Origin: Burkholderiaceae bacterium
GTDB taxonomy: Bacteria > Pseudomonadota > Gammaproteobacteria > Burkholderiales > Burkholderiaceae
Direction of reading: 5' to 3'
Assembly (NCBI GenBank): GCA_947472645.1
Contig: CANJBQ010000025.1
Location: forward strand, 1-45,265
DNA length: 45,265 nt
Below, piece by piece: positions 35,638 through 44,491 of the stretch. The translations under genes were made by a program, and so were the position numbers. Numbering within the stretch: position 1 is the first letter of the stretch; each line of letters opens with the position of its first letter. The notes beneath the pieces are model-generated. The model was not told the origin of the DNA and did no database searches. It saw only the letters and a list, made by a program, of their open reading frames with translations.

Positions 35638-37332
35638 ATGTCTGATTCCTCATTATTTGAAAACGAAGATTTACCAAGTTCATCGGGTCTTGCCCTAGCC
35701 AGAAAATGGCGACCACGGGACTTTGAATCGTTATTAGGCCAAGATCACGTTGTTAAAGCCCTTGGTCATGCCCTTGATCAAAATCGCCTACATCACGCAT
35801 GGTTATTCACTGGCACAAGGGGGGTTGGAAAGACGACGATTGCAAGAATCTTAGCCAAATCGCTCAATTGCACAGGCACTACTGAAAACCCCATCATAAT
35901 GCCGACGTCTAAGCCATGCGGAAAGTGTGTGGCTTGTATTGAAATAGATGCAGGTCGGTTCGTTGATTATGTAGAGATGGATGCTGCTAGTAATCGTGGT
36001 ATTGGGGATATGATTGCTCTTCTAGAAAAAGCAATTTATGGACCGACTAGTGGACGATTTAAGGTATTCATGATTGATGAGGTGCATATGCTCACCAATC
36101 AAGCATTTAATTCAATGCTCAAGACTTTAGAAGAGCCGCCAGCGCATATGAAATTTATTTTGGCAACCACAGACCCACAAAAAATTCCTGTCACCATCCT
36201 TTCAAGATGTTTGCAATTTAACTTAAAGCAAATGCCATCCGTTCTGATTGTGAATCACCTCAAAACAATTCTGACATCCGAAAAGCTAGCGATTCATGAT
36301 GGGGCTTTAAAAATTATCGCTAAGTCAGCAAGAGGATCTATGCGCGATGCTCTCTCACTCACTGATCAAGCTATTTCTTATTCCTCTGGGGATATGACGG
36401 AAGAGTCAGTACGAAATATGCTCGGATCTTTAGATGATCGTTACTTGATACGTCTGATTGACGCATTAGCTACCAAAAATGGTCAAGAACTCGTTGCGCT
36501 CAGTTCAGAGATGGCTTTGATGAGCTTGTCTTTTTCGATGGCATTACAAGATCTAGCGTCTTTATTACAAAAAATAGCCATGACTCAAATTATTCCAAGC
36601 TCAGTGATTGAAGAGTGGCCAGAAGCTAGTGATGTTCAACGCCTAGCGCAACTACTGTCAAAAGAAGAGGTTCAGCTCTTTTATCAAATCGCAATTACCA
36701 GTCGGGCAGATTTGCTATTAGCTCCAGAAGAAGAGACTGGATTTATGATGGCGCTATTACGTATGTTGGCATTTATGCCTGATGATGGTCAATCTGGGAG
36801 TCCTCATCCATTATCTCAACCATCAACCCCACCAATTCAACCGCCTACTATTGTAGCGAAGAGTTCCCCTAAAGAAGCTTCAGCGACAACTATTGATACG
36901 GGAGTGGGGCGTAACGTACCATCTCAGATCAAGCTTTCTACAGAGTCTTGGCGAGGTTTGGTGAATCAGTTGCAGTTAAAGGGTTTAGAAGGTCAATTCG
37001 CTTTGCAAACAGAACTGCATTCGTTTCAAGAGCGTTCTGGAACGATGATGATGACGTTAAATACGAATTTGCCACAAATCGCAACCGTAGTCTCTATTCA
37101 AAAACTAACGCAGGCCTTAGAGACCTATTTAGGTATACCCGTCAAAATCACTATTATGAAAAGTGAGGAAGCTAATACTGTGGCACGTATAGAAGCTAAA
37201 GATCAAGCTGTTGCTCAAGTTGAGCTTGAGAAGACTATTGAAGTAGACCCCTTTTTAGAGATGTTAAAAAAAGAAATCGGGGTCGCAGTGGTAGAGGGCT
37301 CTGTTCGGCCATTACCTGTCCAAAAACATTAA
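35638..37332 (+). CDS. dnaX: DNA polymerase III subunits gamma and tau
   Basis: This is a 564-residue AAA+ clamp loader subunit. Walker A GTRGVGKTT is at 59-67, the zinc module uses Cys78, Cys94, Cys97 and Cys100, Walker B is MIDEVHML, and the sensor 1 stretch is FILATTDP. Domain III follows to about 370, then a Pro-rich linker (about 385-420) and a tau-like C-terminal domain that would bind the polymerase alpha subunit and DnaB. No obvious programmed-frameshift site lies in the linker. The ATG has no Shine-Dalgarno sequence and sits seven bases after TAGAAT, so the mRNA may be leaderless. It heads the dnaX-ybaB-recR operon. Confidence 0.97.
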   Translation: MSDSSLFENEDLPSSSGLALARKWRPRDFESLLGQDHVVKALGHALDQNRLHHAWLFTGTRGVGKTTIARILAKSLNCTGTTENPIIMPTSKPCGKCVACIEIDAGRFVDYVEMDAASNRGIGDMIALLEKAIYGPTSGRFKVFMIDEVHMLTNQAFNSMLKTLEEPPAHMKFILATTDPQKIPVTILSRCLQFNLKQMPSVLIVNHLKTILTSEKLAIHDGALKIIAKSARGSMRDALSLTDQAISYSSGDMTEESVRNMLGSLDDRYLIRLIDALATKNGQELVALSSEMALMSLSFSMALQDLASLLQKIAMTQIIPSSVIEEWPEASDVQRLAQLLSKEEVQLFYQIAITSRADLLLAPEEETGFMMALLRMLAFMPDDGQSGSPHPLSQPSTPPIQPPTIVAKSSPKEASATTIDTGVGRNVPSQIKLSTESWRGLVNQLQLKGLEGQFALQTELHSFQERSGTMMMTLNTNLPQIATVVSIQKLTQALETYLGIPVKITIMKSEEANTVARIEAKDQAVAQVELEKTIEVDPFLEMLKKEIGVAVVEGSVRPLPVQKH

Positions 37333-37359
37333 TGATTCATATTTAAGAGAGGAAGATCT

Positions 37360-37683
37360 ATGATGAAAGGTCAAATTGCAGGCTTAATGAAACAAGCTCA
37401 GCAAATGCAAGAGAAAATGAAACAAGCCCAAGAAGAGTTAGCCAGTATGGAAGTCATTGGTCAGGCTGCGGGTGGGATGGTGAAAGTGACCACAAATGGT
37501 AAACATGTAGTCAAGCGAGTGCAGATTGATGATGGAGTGATGGATGATCGGGAGATGTTAGAAGATTTGCTTGTAACAGCTTTAAACGATGCCCACGCTC
37601 AGGCAGAAAAAGCTTCTGAGACAAGAATGTCGGGAGCTACTGCAGGTATGCCAATGCCCCCCGGATTTAAGTTGCCTTTTTAA
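37360..37683 (+). CDS. ybaB: YbaB/EbfC nucleoid-associated protein
   Basis: This 107-residue protein has an N-terminal Gln/Lys-rich coiled helix ([17 protein letters not shown]), the [20 protein letters not shown] beta core and a C-terminal helix, as in YbaB/EbfC dimers that bind DNA. It has a binding site GAGAGGAAG before the double ATG start and is followed without spacer by recR, the conserved arrangement. It probably assists nucleoid structure or recombination. Confidence 0.96.
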   Translation: MMKGQIAGLMKQAQQMQEKMKQAQEELASMEVIGQAAGGMVKVTTNGKHVVKRVQIDDGVMDDREMLEDLLVTALNDAHAQAEKASETRMSGATAGMPMPPGFKLPF

Positions 37684-38325
37684 ATGACAAGTCCTTATGG
37701 TCGTGAGGAAGAGTCCTTAGACGCTTTACAAAAGCTGATTTTGGCGCTGAAGGTAATGCCCGGTATTGGTCCAAAGTCTGCTCAAAGAATGGCCTATTAC
37801 TTATTACAACACAATCGTTCTGGAGCCTTATCATTAGGTGTTGCTCTTCAAGAAGCCGTTGAAAAAATTAATCACTGCACGATGTGTAATTCTTTTTCAG
37901 AGCTTGAAATTTGTAAGACTTGCAATGATGGTCGTCGAGACGGACAGATTCTTTGTATTGTTGAGACTCCATCTGACCAGTTAATGGTGGAGCAGACACT
38001 GTCTTATCGTGGTTTATATTTTGTGTTGATGGGACGTTTGTCACCGATGGAGGGACAGGGTCCTAAAGAGTTAAATTTTGATAAGCTGATGCAACGTATT
38101 TTTAATCAAGATATGGAAACCGTTCCTGTTAAGGAAGTGATTTTGGCAACCAACTTCACTAGTGAAGGTGAAGCGACTTCTCATTATTTAGGCGAAATAC
38201 TTAAGTCACGTGGTATTACCGTGTCACGGATTGCTAGGGGTATTCCGGTAGGGGGTGAACTTGAATATGTTGATGCTGGAACGCTTGCGCGGGCGATGAT
38301 GGATCGCAAACCTGTAGGAAGCTAA
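37684..38325 (+). CDS. recR: recombination protein RecR
   Basis: This 213-residue protein has an N-terminal helix-hairpin-helix ([13 protein letters not shown]), a four-cysteine zinc finger (Cys65, Cys68, Cys77, Cys80) and a TOPRIM domain ([11 protein letters not shown] onward), ending in the Walker B-like [12 protein letters not shown]. RecR loads RecA at gaps with RecO, in the RecFOR pathway, complementing the AddAB-like pair in this window. The start directly follows the ybaB stop (TAA-ATG). Confidence 0.97.
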   Translation: MTSPYGREEESLDALQKLILALKVMPGIGPKSAQRMAYYLLQHNRSGALSLGVALQEAVEKINHCTMCNSFSELEICKTCNDGRRDGQILCIVETPSDQLMVEQTLSYRGLYFVLMGRLSPMEGQGPKELNFDKLMQRIFNQDMETVPVKEVILATNFTSEGEATSHYLGEILKSRGITVSRIARGIPVGGELEYVDAGTLARAMMDRKPVGS

Positions 38326-38326
38326 T

Positions 38327-39682
38327 TTAAAAACTGGCTCTGAGCCGTAATCCAAAAATATTGATTGGCCCACGATCTTGGTTATAAGCTGGGTTTGAGA
38401 CATACTGGTAGTCAATACCCACGGCAAAATTTTTGCTCAAACTCATGTTGTAATAAAGTTCTGTAATACGCTCATTGCCGTAGTTAAGGCCGCCATCACC
38501 AATTAGGATACCCATACCTCCGGCGCGAAAGTAGCTTTTTGCGTCATCAGAAAGGCTATTAATGGTTTGCATAATACCGAGAGTATCTTGAGGCCTCTTC
38601 CATTGATTACCTTTCATGGAAAGCCCAAACGACAAAGATTGATTAATTTCAGTAAAGTCGAATGCTTCAGCTTTACCATCATTCCAACTAAACCGAGCAA
38701 AAGCTCCGAGGCTTGAAGTGATCTCTTGTTCAAGGTTCAGTGCAAAGCCTACTTTATTGCTGAAATTGCGTACCAAAGAAGTATCTGGAGAGTTGGGATT
38801 TTGTAATAGGGCATCGTTATATGTTCCCATTGATCCTCTGCTTAAGAAACCAAGCACTTTAAATTTACCTTCGTGACCATTGATGTTATGTCGCTCTTCA
38901 AACTCTTCAACCAATTGGTATTGTTTAAAACTTAAATCAAGATTCGTTGAATTTGGAGTGGTTGATAAAGCAAAAAATCCAGAGCGTAAAGTCCACCATC
39001 CATTATTCCATTCAACTGCAGCGCCATTTGTGAATCCCCAAGCATCGGCGGCATAATCAAAAGCACCTGCATCTAATACAGACCAATTCATAAAATCTAA
39101 GCGGGGGTCGTGAGCATATTTATTGGTATCGAAGATATCTACAACAGAAAATTTACCTAAGGTAATCACGACATTATTGGAGGAAATATTTGTTGCTACT
39201 TGGTTGGCCTGATCTTCTAGGTATAAATTATCACCATGAAGGTTATAGGTTTGTCTTAAAAACGCCCTTGGTAACCTAAAGTAGGGGTCTTGGGCGCCAA
39301 CTTTGTAGGCCTCTCCGCTAGAGTATCCGGCCATACCTAGTGTATTTGATAATCCAAAACCTTGATCAATTTCAGGGTTGATATAGATTTCGGCACCGTT
39401 CCAAAGTTTTCTACCAATATAAAGGGTGATATCAGAGGTTTGTGCACTATTACTTTTGGGAGTCATGCTGTTCGCCCCAGAATATGGGGCATTAAAATCT
39501 GGGTGCCACTGCATCACATAAGTTGCTTGTCCATGCAAACTCCAAGGAGAAGTAGTTCGCTCGTCTTTTATAGGGGCATCCAAAATCGAGAGGGTGTTCG
39601 TATTTTGTGCCCAAGACATATTTGAGCAAAGCGTGAAGCATAAAAAGAGTGCGTTCGAAAACCGCTTTAAAACATTCATCAT
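38327..39682 (-). CDS. OprB-like carbohydrate-selective porin
   Basis: This 451-residue outer-membrane protein has a signal peptide (cleavage near Ala25), many amphipathic beta strands with aromatic girdles and a terminal Phe. The N-terminal WSLHGQATYV stretch and APYSGANS, with LYIGRKLWNGAEIYINPE and GFGLSNTLG following, match the OprB/alginate-porin-like family. It should be a diffusion channel for sugars or related solutes; the substrate cannot be read. It is convergent with recR, with one base between the stops, and no Shine-Dalgarno sequence precedes its tandem ATG. Confidence 0.85.
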   Translation of the reverse strand: MMNVLKRFSNALFLCFTLCSNMSWAQNTNTLSILDAPIKDERTTSPWSLHGQATYVMQWHPDFNAPYSGANSMTPKSNSAQTSDITLYIGRKLWNGAEIYINPEIDQGFGLSNTLGMAGYSSGEAYKVGAQDPYFRLPRAFLRQTYNLHGDNLYLEDQANQVATNISSNNVVITLGKFSVVDIFDTNKYAHDPRLDFMNWSVLDAGAFDYAADAWGFTNGAAVEWNNGWWTLRSGFFALSTTPNSTNLDLSFKQYQLVEEFEERHNINGHEGKFKVLGFLSRGSMGTYNDALLQNPNSPDTSLVRNFSNKVGFALNLEQEITSSLGAFARFSWNDGKAEAFDFTEINQSLSFGLSMKGNQWKRPQDTLGIMQTINSLSDDAKSYFRAGGMGILIGDGGLNYGNERITELYYNMSLSKNFAVGIDYQYVSNPAYNQDRGPINIFGLRLRASF

Positions 39683-40152
39683 TAACTATTTTTTAACAAG
39701 GTTATTGGATTTAATATAAGGACACACTCAAAGAGGTTGCCATCTATTTATTACCTTATTACGTTATAGTTCAAGATTGTTACATTACAAAAATTCTGAA
39801 TATGGCTGTTCGTTTTTCGCGATAGTCTTTGCTTTTTTTACATTATTTTTACAAATTTTGGAGTAGTAAACGGAATTGGTGAAAATTTCTATTTGCCAGT
39901 AATGAAGGCACAGATTGACGATGATTGAAAGGAAATTTGAATGATCCGTTATTTGAAGATGACGGCCTGTTTTTTGAGACTTATCCAGAACTTTTGATTC
40001 AATGTGAGTAAAAAGACCAAACTGAAGCTTTGGCAGAAGTAACTATTTTAAAAAGTGATTAAAAATTCTATACGAATCGAATTTAATCACTAAAATAGTG
40101 AACTTATTCATCTGCAGTACCTTATCCTTAAAGATTGGTTCATAATATTCCC
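39683..40152. other. 470-base gene-free stretch between porin and surE
   Basis: This AT-rich region holds the divergent promoters of the porin and surE genes. It contains a long imperfect hairpin at 40043-40098 (listed separately). A 28-codon TTG-initiated frame at 39925-40011 has plausible codons but no ribosome binding site. No tRNA, mobile element or recognisable gene remnant was found. Confidence 0.6.
40043..40098. repeat. long imperfect inverted repeat upstream of surE
   Basis: The left arm (40043-40068) and right arm (40079-40098) pair over 20 positions: CTATTTTA, GTGATTAAA and TTC each find their complement, with four extra bases and two extra bases bulged in the left arm. The loop is ten bases. 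There is no U-tract, and the stem is AT-rich, so an operator or mRNA leader structure is as likely as a terminator. Confidence 0.6.
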
Positions 40153-40929
40153 ATGCACTTACTTGTATCGAACGATGATGGTTATTTGGCGCCTGGCTTA
40201 CTCGCCTTAGTGAAGGCTCTTAGACCTTTAGGCAAGATTACTGTGATTGCCCCAGAGCAAAATCACAGTGGCGCATCCAACTCGTTGACCTTATCAAGAC
40301 CCCTGTCAATTCATCGGGTTGCTGGTGGGGAGCGTGATGGGTTCTTATTTGTCAATGGAACTCCAACAGATTGTGTCCATATTGCTTTGACCGGTTTTTT
40401 AGATGAAATGCCCGATATGGTGATTTCCGGCATTAATCAGGGCGAGAATATGGGAGAAGATGTCTTATACTCCGGCACGGTTGCTGCAGCGATTGAAGGA
40501 GTCATGTTCGGTGTGCCAGGGATTGCGTTTTCGCAAGTAGACCGTGGCTGGGCAAAAATTGATGACGCGGCAAAGGTTGCTTATGATGTTGTTAAACAAG
40601 CAATTGATGGGGGCTTACCAGCGGATGAGGGCCTGCATGCACCCCTGATTAATGTCAATTTACCAAATTTAGCTTATGACAATATGCAAGGTTGGCGGGT
40701 CACTCGTTTGGGGAACCGTCACCCATCGCAACCCGTCATCAAGCAAATAAGTCCGCGAGGCGATCCCATCTATTGGATTGGTCCTGCTGGTGAAGCCAAA
40801 GACGCCTCATCTGGAACTGATTTTGACGCAATTAAACAAGGTTATATTTCATTGACGCCTTTACAACTGAACTTGTCAGACGAAAAGCGTCGATTGAGTA
40901 TGTTGGAATCTTCATGGAATAGGGGTTAA
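40153..40929 (+). CDS. surE: 5'/3'-nucleotidase SurE
   Basis: This protein has 258 residues from the ATG at 40153, which gives the family N-terminus [10 protein letters not shown]; an in-frame start at 40135 would add six atypical residues. Metal-binding Asp8-Asp9, the [10 protein letters not shown] loop and the [25 protein letters not shown] signature are present. It is a divalent-metal nucleoside monophosphatase linked to stress survival. It leads the surE-pcm-nlpD run. No Shine-Dalgarno sequence is seen; CATAAT lies six bases before the ATG, so a leaderless mRNA is possible. Confidence 0.96.
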   Translation: MHLLVSNDDGYLAPGLLALVKALRPLGKITVIAPEQNHSGASNSLTLSRPLSIHRVAGGERDGFLFVNGTPTDCVHIALTGFLDEMPDMVISGINQGENMGEDVLYSGTVAAAIEGVMFGVPGIAFSQVDRGWAKIDDAAKVAYDVVKQAIDGGLPADEGLHAPLINVNLPNLAYDNMQGWRVTRLGNRHPSQPVIKQISPRGDPIYWIGPAGEAKDASSGTDFDAIKQGYISLTPLQLNLSDEKRRLSMLESSWNRG

Positions 40930-40936
40930 GTTCAAC

Positions 40937-41593
40937 GTGGTTAAACCAGATAAAGTCCTCGATGCCGCAAGACGTCAAATGGCGCAACGATTAGCTACTG
41001 CTGGTGTAACACATCATGAGGTTTTACAGGCAATGGCCACGGTTCCACGTCATGCTTTTATCGATCCTGGTTTAGTTGCTCAAGCTTATGAAGATTCCTC
41101 TTTGCCGATTGGTCGTGAGCAAACGATTTCTAAACCTTCGGTGGTTGCCAAGATGATCCAGGCATTGATGCAAAATCATAAAAAAATGGGACGTGTATTA
41201 GAAATTGGTACTGGGTGTGGTTATCAAGCCGCCGTATTAAGCTTGTTATCGGAAGAGGTCTATTCCGTAGAAAGAATCAGGTCTTTACACGATAGTGCAA
41301 GAGCTAAGTTACGACCGTTTAGAATTGCTAACTTACGGTTAATTTATGCGGATGGTATTCGCGGTCTTGCTCAAGCAGCTCCTTTTGATGGGATTATTCT
41401 GGCGGCTGCTGGCTTAGGAATACCAGATCCTTTATTGGATCAATTGGCTATTGGAGGTAAATTAATTGCACCAGTTGCCAAAAGTGAAACTGAACAGCAA
41501 TTATTATTGATTGAACGACTCAGTTCGCAGCGTTATCAACGTACCACGATGGATGAAGTGTTTTTTGTACCACTACAGTCAGGAACAATTTAA
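40937..41593 (+). CDS. pcm: protein-L-isoaspartate O-methyltransferase
   Basis: This protein has 218 residues from a GTG start seven bases after surE; an ATG at 40979 would remove the N-terminal ARRQ helix. The signature loop QTISKPSVVAKM and the SAM-binding EIGTGCGYQAAVLS motif are intact. It repairs isoaspartyl residues in aged proteins, fitting the stress-survival context with surE. No strong binding site precedes the GTG, so translation is probably coupled to surE. Confidence 0.95.
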   Translation: MVKPDKVLDAARRQMAQRLATAGVTHHEVLQAMATVPRHAFIDPGLVAQAYEDSSLPIGREQTISKPSVVAKMIQALMQNHKKMGRVLEIGTGCGYQAAVLSLLSEEVYSVERIRSLHDSARAKLRPFRIANLRLIYADGIRGLAQAAPFDGIILAAAGLGIPDPLLDQLAIGGKLIAPVAKSETEQQLLLIERLSSQRYQRTTMDEVFFVPLQSGTI

Positions 41594-41597
41594 AGTA

Positions 41598-42206
41598 ATG
41601 AACCTCACAACGGCTCCTTGGTTATATAACTGCATAGTACTGATTTATGCAGCTCTGTGCATTGGATGTTCTGCGACCCGACCTGCACCTATTAAAGATC
41701 AATCGTCGCAAATTAATAAATCACCAGTTGTGGTAGTGCCGCAATCAACTGAGGCAAAACCACCACCGAAGACAAACTCTAAACCGCCACCTGCTGTAGA
41801 AAATAAAAAAGCAGCTCCAGATCCGGCGCCACCGGCTGACCCAAGTTTTCGTATTGGAAAGCCTAGTAATGGGCCTATTTTGGAGGTCTTTAATGGCACC
41901 ACCAATAAAGGAGTGGAGTATGGAGGTAAGATTGGCGACCCTGTATTAGCAGTAGCTGATGGGAGTATCATTTTTTCTGGAAACAGCTTGCGTAGTTACG
42001 GTAATCTCGTGATTGTTAAGCATAACAATAGTTACATCAGCGTCTACGCCCACAACAGTAAAAATTTAGTGAAAGAGGGTGACGTCATTAAGAGGGGTCA
42101 AAAAATTGCTGAAATGGGTAATTCGGAGACGGACCGTGTGAAATTACATTTTGAATTACGTCGAGAAAGTAAGCCGATCGATCCTTCAGGCTATTTTGAC
42201 AGTTAA
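41598..42206 (+). CDS. nlpD: NlpD-like LytM (M23) lipoprotein
   Basis: This protein has 202 residues from the ATG four bases after pcm; a longer frame to 41511 lies inside pcm. It has a lipoprotein signal peptide with the lipid-modified Cys24 (CIGC), a Pro/Lys-rich linker (about 45-80) and a LytM domain (about 88-200). The first zinc ligand motif HxxxD is replaced by NKGVEY, so the domain is probably not a peptidase but an amidase activator at the septum, as for NlpD/EnvC. It has no LysM domain, unlike longer NlpD proteins, which may mean it is a shortened form. In relatives rpoS commonly follows; here an exonuclease gene does. Confidence 0.85.
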   Translation: MNLTTAPWLYNCIVLIYAALCIGCSATRPAPIKDQSSQINKSPVVVVPQSTEAKPPPKTNSKPPPAVENKKAAPDPAPPADPSFRIGKPSNGPILEVFNGTTNKGVEYGGKIGDPVLAVADGSIIFSGNSLRSYGNLVIVKHNNSYISVYAHNSKNLVKEGDVIKRGQKIAEMGNSETDRVKLHFELRRESKPIDPSGYFDS

Positions 42207-42219
42207 CACAAAGACCAGT

Positions 42220-43029
42220 ATGAAAACAGTTTTAGTATTTGATATTGAAACCATTCCAGATGCAACAGGGCTGAGGCAGTTAGGCGAGTATTCGGCGACC
42301 ATGACGGATTCCGAGGTTGTTGAAAAAGCTATTGCGGATCGACTTGCCAACGGCCAAAACTCATTCTTTCCGTTGTATCTGCATAAAGTTGTCGCTATAT
42401 CTTGTGTCATCCGAAGAACGACGAAAGAAGGTTTACCGCAATTTAAAGTTGGGTCTTTGGGTAAAGTAGATAGTTCTGAAAAAGAAATTATTAATGACTT
42501 TTATCAATTAATTGATAAATACACTCCGCAGTTGGTGTCTTGGAATGGTGGAGGATTTGATTTACCTGTTCTTAATTATCGAGCCTTAATCAATCAGGTT
42601 AGTGCTTCACGTTATTGGGAAATGGGTGAAAGTGGTGATCATGATGCCCGAGATTTTAAATATAATAATTACATTAACCGTTACCATTTACGTCATTTAG
42701 ACCTTATGGATCTCTTAGCATTTTATCAAGGTAAGGCGAATGCACCTTTGGATGCCTTAGCAAAACTTTGTGGCTTTCCTGGCAAAATGGGGATGGATGG
42801 TTCGCAAGTTTGGCCAGCGTACGCTGCCGGTCAGCTTCCTCAGATTCGGGATTATTGTGAGACTGATGTTGTCAATACCTATCTCATGTATTGCCGTTAT
42901 CAGTTGTTTCGCGGGGCATTTTCTGCGGAGGAATATGCTCTGGAAGTGGATTTCGTGAAAAAAGAATTAGCTATAGAAGCTACTTCAGCTAAACATTGGT
43001 CAGAGTACTTGGCTGGCTTTACTCAATAA
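42220..43029 (+). CDS. PolB-like DEDDy 3'-5' exonuclease
   Basis: This protein has 269 residues from the ATG at 42220; a longer frame to 42151 overlaps nlpD. It shows the DEDD exonuclease motifs: Asp8 and Glu10 (FDIET), Asp114 (WNGGGFDLPVL) and Tyr212 with Asp216 (YCETD, the DEDDy form). It matches the family of predicted 3'-5' exonucleases related to DNA polymerase B proofreading domains (PF10108 type). It probably trims DNA or RNA 3' ends in the cytoplasm. It lies 13 bases after nlpD and directly upstream of rlmD. Confidence 0.88.
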   Translation: MKTVLVFDIETIPDATGLRQLGEYSATMTDSEVVEKAIADRLANGQNSFFPLYLHKVVAISCVIRRTTKEGLPQFKVGSLGKVDSSEKEIINDFYQLIDKYTPQLVSWNGGGFDLPVLNYRALINQVSASRYWEMGESGDHDARDFKYNNYINRYHLRHLDLMDLLAFYQGKANAPLDALAKLCGFPGKMGMDGSQVWPAYAAGQLPQIRDYCETDVVNTYLMYCRYQLFRGAFSAEEYALEVDFVKKELAIEATSAKHWSEYLAGFTQ

Positions 43030-43034
43030 GTATT

Positions 43035-44441
43035 TTGCGGCACTCCAAACCTAGACCCCTGCAAGGTATTCAAAAATCCATTCGGATTCATAGTCTTGAT
43101 CTTGAAGCTCAAGGGGTAGGTCGCCTACCCGATGATGATGAACACACTCCCGGCAAAGTTGTATTTGTATCCGGCGCTTTACCTGGCGAGTTAGTTCAAT
43201 ACGAAATCACGCAAAATAAAAGTAAGTTCCAAAAAGGGCGCCTTATAGAGATTAGGCAGCCTGCTATTTTTCGGCGTCAACCACATTGCCAGTGGTATGG
43301 TAATTGCGGTGGTTGCACCATGCAGCATTTGGACTCTAAGGCACAGCTAGCCATCAAACAAAAAGTCTTAGAAGACGATCTGTGGCATCTTGGCAAAGTC
43401 AAAGCAGACACCTTAATGGCGCCAATCGCTGGACCTGATTGGGGTTATCGCTATCGTACAAGACTTAGTGTGGTGAATCGTTCTATCAAAAAAGGTACGG
43501 TTTTAGTTGGGTTTCACGAACCGCAAAATCGCTATGTTTCAGATATGACCTCATGCGATGTTCTGCCTATTCAGTGGTCTATGCTTTTGCCACAGTTAAG
43601 AACTCTAGTGATGGATTTATCCGTTCGAGACCGGGTTCCACAAATTGAGCTAGCGATGGGTGATGAAGATGGCCAATTACAAACGGCTATGGTGTTACGG
43701 CATTTATTGCCTCTTACGCAAGAGGATCAATATATGCTGATCAGCTTTGCTAAGCAGCATCATTTGTGGATGTGGACACAGTCGCATGGTCCAGAATCCG
43801 TAATGCCGCTGTACCCTATCTCTAGTCAGCTTCGATATTCTTTACCGGAGTTTGGTGTCGAGATGTTATTTCACCCAACGGATTTTACGCAAGTGAATCA
43901 TTCGATGAACCAGGTACTTGTCGGCAGAGCAATTCGGTTTTTAGAAATTCAGGCACAAGACCGGGTCTTAGATTTGTTCTGTGGAATTGGTAACTTCACT
44001 GTTCCTATCGCCACGATGGCTCATGAGGTTGTTGGGATAGAGGGAAGTGACGAGTTATGTCAACGAGCATTGGTCAATGCAACGCATAATCAGATGTCGG
44101 CGAAGATGCATTTTCTTACCCAAAATTTATTTGAGGTCACATTGGAAGATCTTGCGCAGTGGGGTACATTTGATAAATGGTTAATTGACCCTCCTAGAGA
44201 CGGCGCTTACGCCATTGTTAATGCCTTAAAAGAAGCTTACTTATCAAAAGGGGAGTTTTTAAAGCTGCGCCCACAAAGAATTGTGTATGTGTCCTGCAAC
44301 CCAGCTACCTTGGCAAGAGATGCAGGTGTTCTTGTTCATGAAGCTGGATATGAGTTAGATAAAGCCGGTATCTTTAATATGTTTCCACATACATCCCATG
44401 TGGAATCCATGGCTGTCTTTTATCGGAACGATAAGATTTAG
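43035..44441 (+). CDS. rlmD: 23S rRNA (uracil-1939-C5)-methyltransferase RlmD
   Basis: This protein has about 468 residues from a TTG at 43035; the start is uncertain because no ATG or good binding site is present and the frame is open further upstream into the exonuclease gene. An N-terminal TRAM-like domain is followed by 4Fe-4S cysteines Cys85, Cys91, Cys94 and Cys174. The SAM-binding LDLFCGIGNF, the LIDPPRDG motif and the catalytic Cys421 (YVSCNPATL) are intact. It methylates 23S rRNA at U1939. The gene ends at a bidirectional terminator. Confidence 0.94.
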   Translation: MRHSKPRPLQGIQKSIRIHSLDLEAQGVGRLPDDDEHTPGKVVFVSGALPGELVQYEITQNKSKFQKGRLIEIRQPAIFRRQPHCQWYGNCGGCTMQHLDSKAQLAIKQKVLEDDLWHLGKVKADTLMAPIAGPDWGYRYRTRLSVVNRSIKKGTVLVGFHEPQNRYVSDMTSCDVLPIQWSMLLPQLRTLVMDLSVRDRVPQIELAMGDEDGQLQTAMVLRHLLPLTQEDQYMLISFAKQHHLWMWTQSHGPESVMPLYPISSQLRYSLPEFGVEMLFHPTDFTQVNHSMNQVLVGRAIRFLEIQAQDRVLDLFCGIGNFTVPIATMAHEVVGIEGSDELCQRALVNATHNQMSAKMHFLTQNLFEVTLEDLAQWGTFDKWLIDPPRDGAYAIVNALKEAYLSKGEFLKLRPQRIVYVSCNPATLARDAGVLVHEAGYELDKAGIFNMFPHTSHVESMAVFYRNDKI

Positions 44442-44443
44442 AT

Positions 44444-44474
44444 AAAAAAAAACACGGGCAAGCCCGTGTTTTTG
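44444..44474. terminator. bidirectional terminator between rlmD and the BI-1 family gene
   Basis: An A-tract leads into CACGGG (44453-44458), the loop CAAG and CCCGTG (44463-44468), followed by TTTTT. The A and T runs extend the stem and give U-tracts on both strands, serving the convergent genes on each side. Confidence 0.92.
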
Positions 44475-44491
44475 ATAATTAGATTAACTCT

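Noticed and set aside
37266..37272. Run of seven A near the 3' end of dnaX as a programmed frameshift site
   Set aside because: It is about 20 codons before the stop; a -1 shift would only remove the last few residues and could not make a gamma-type product.
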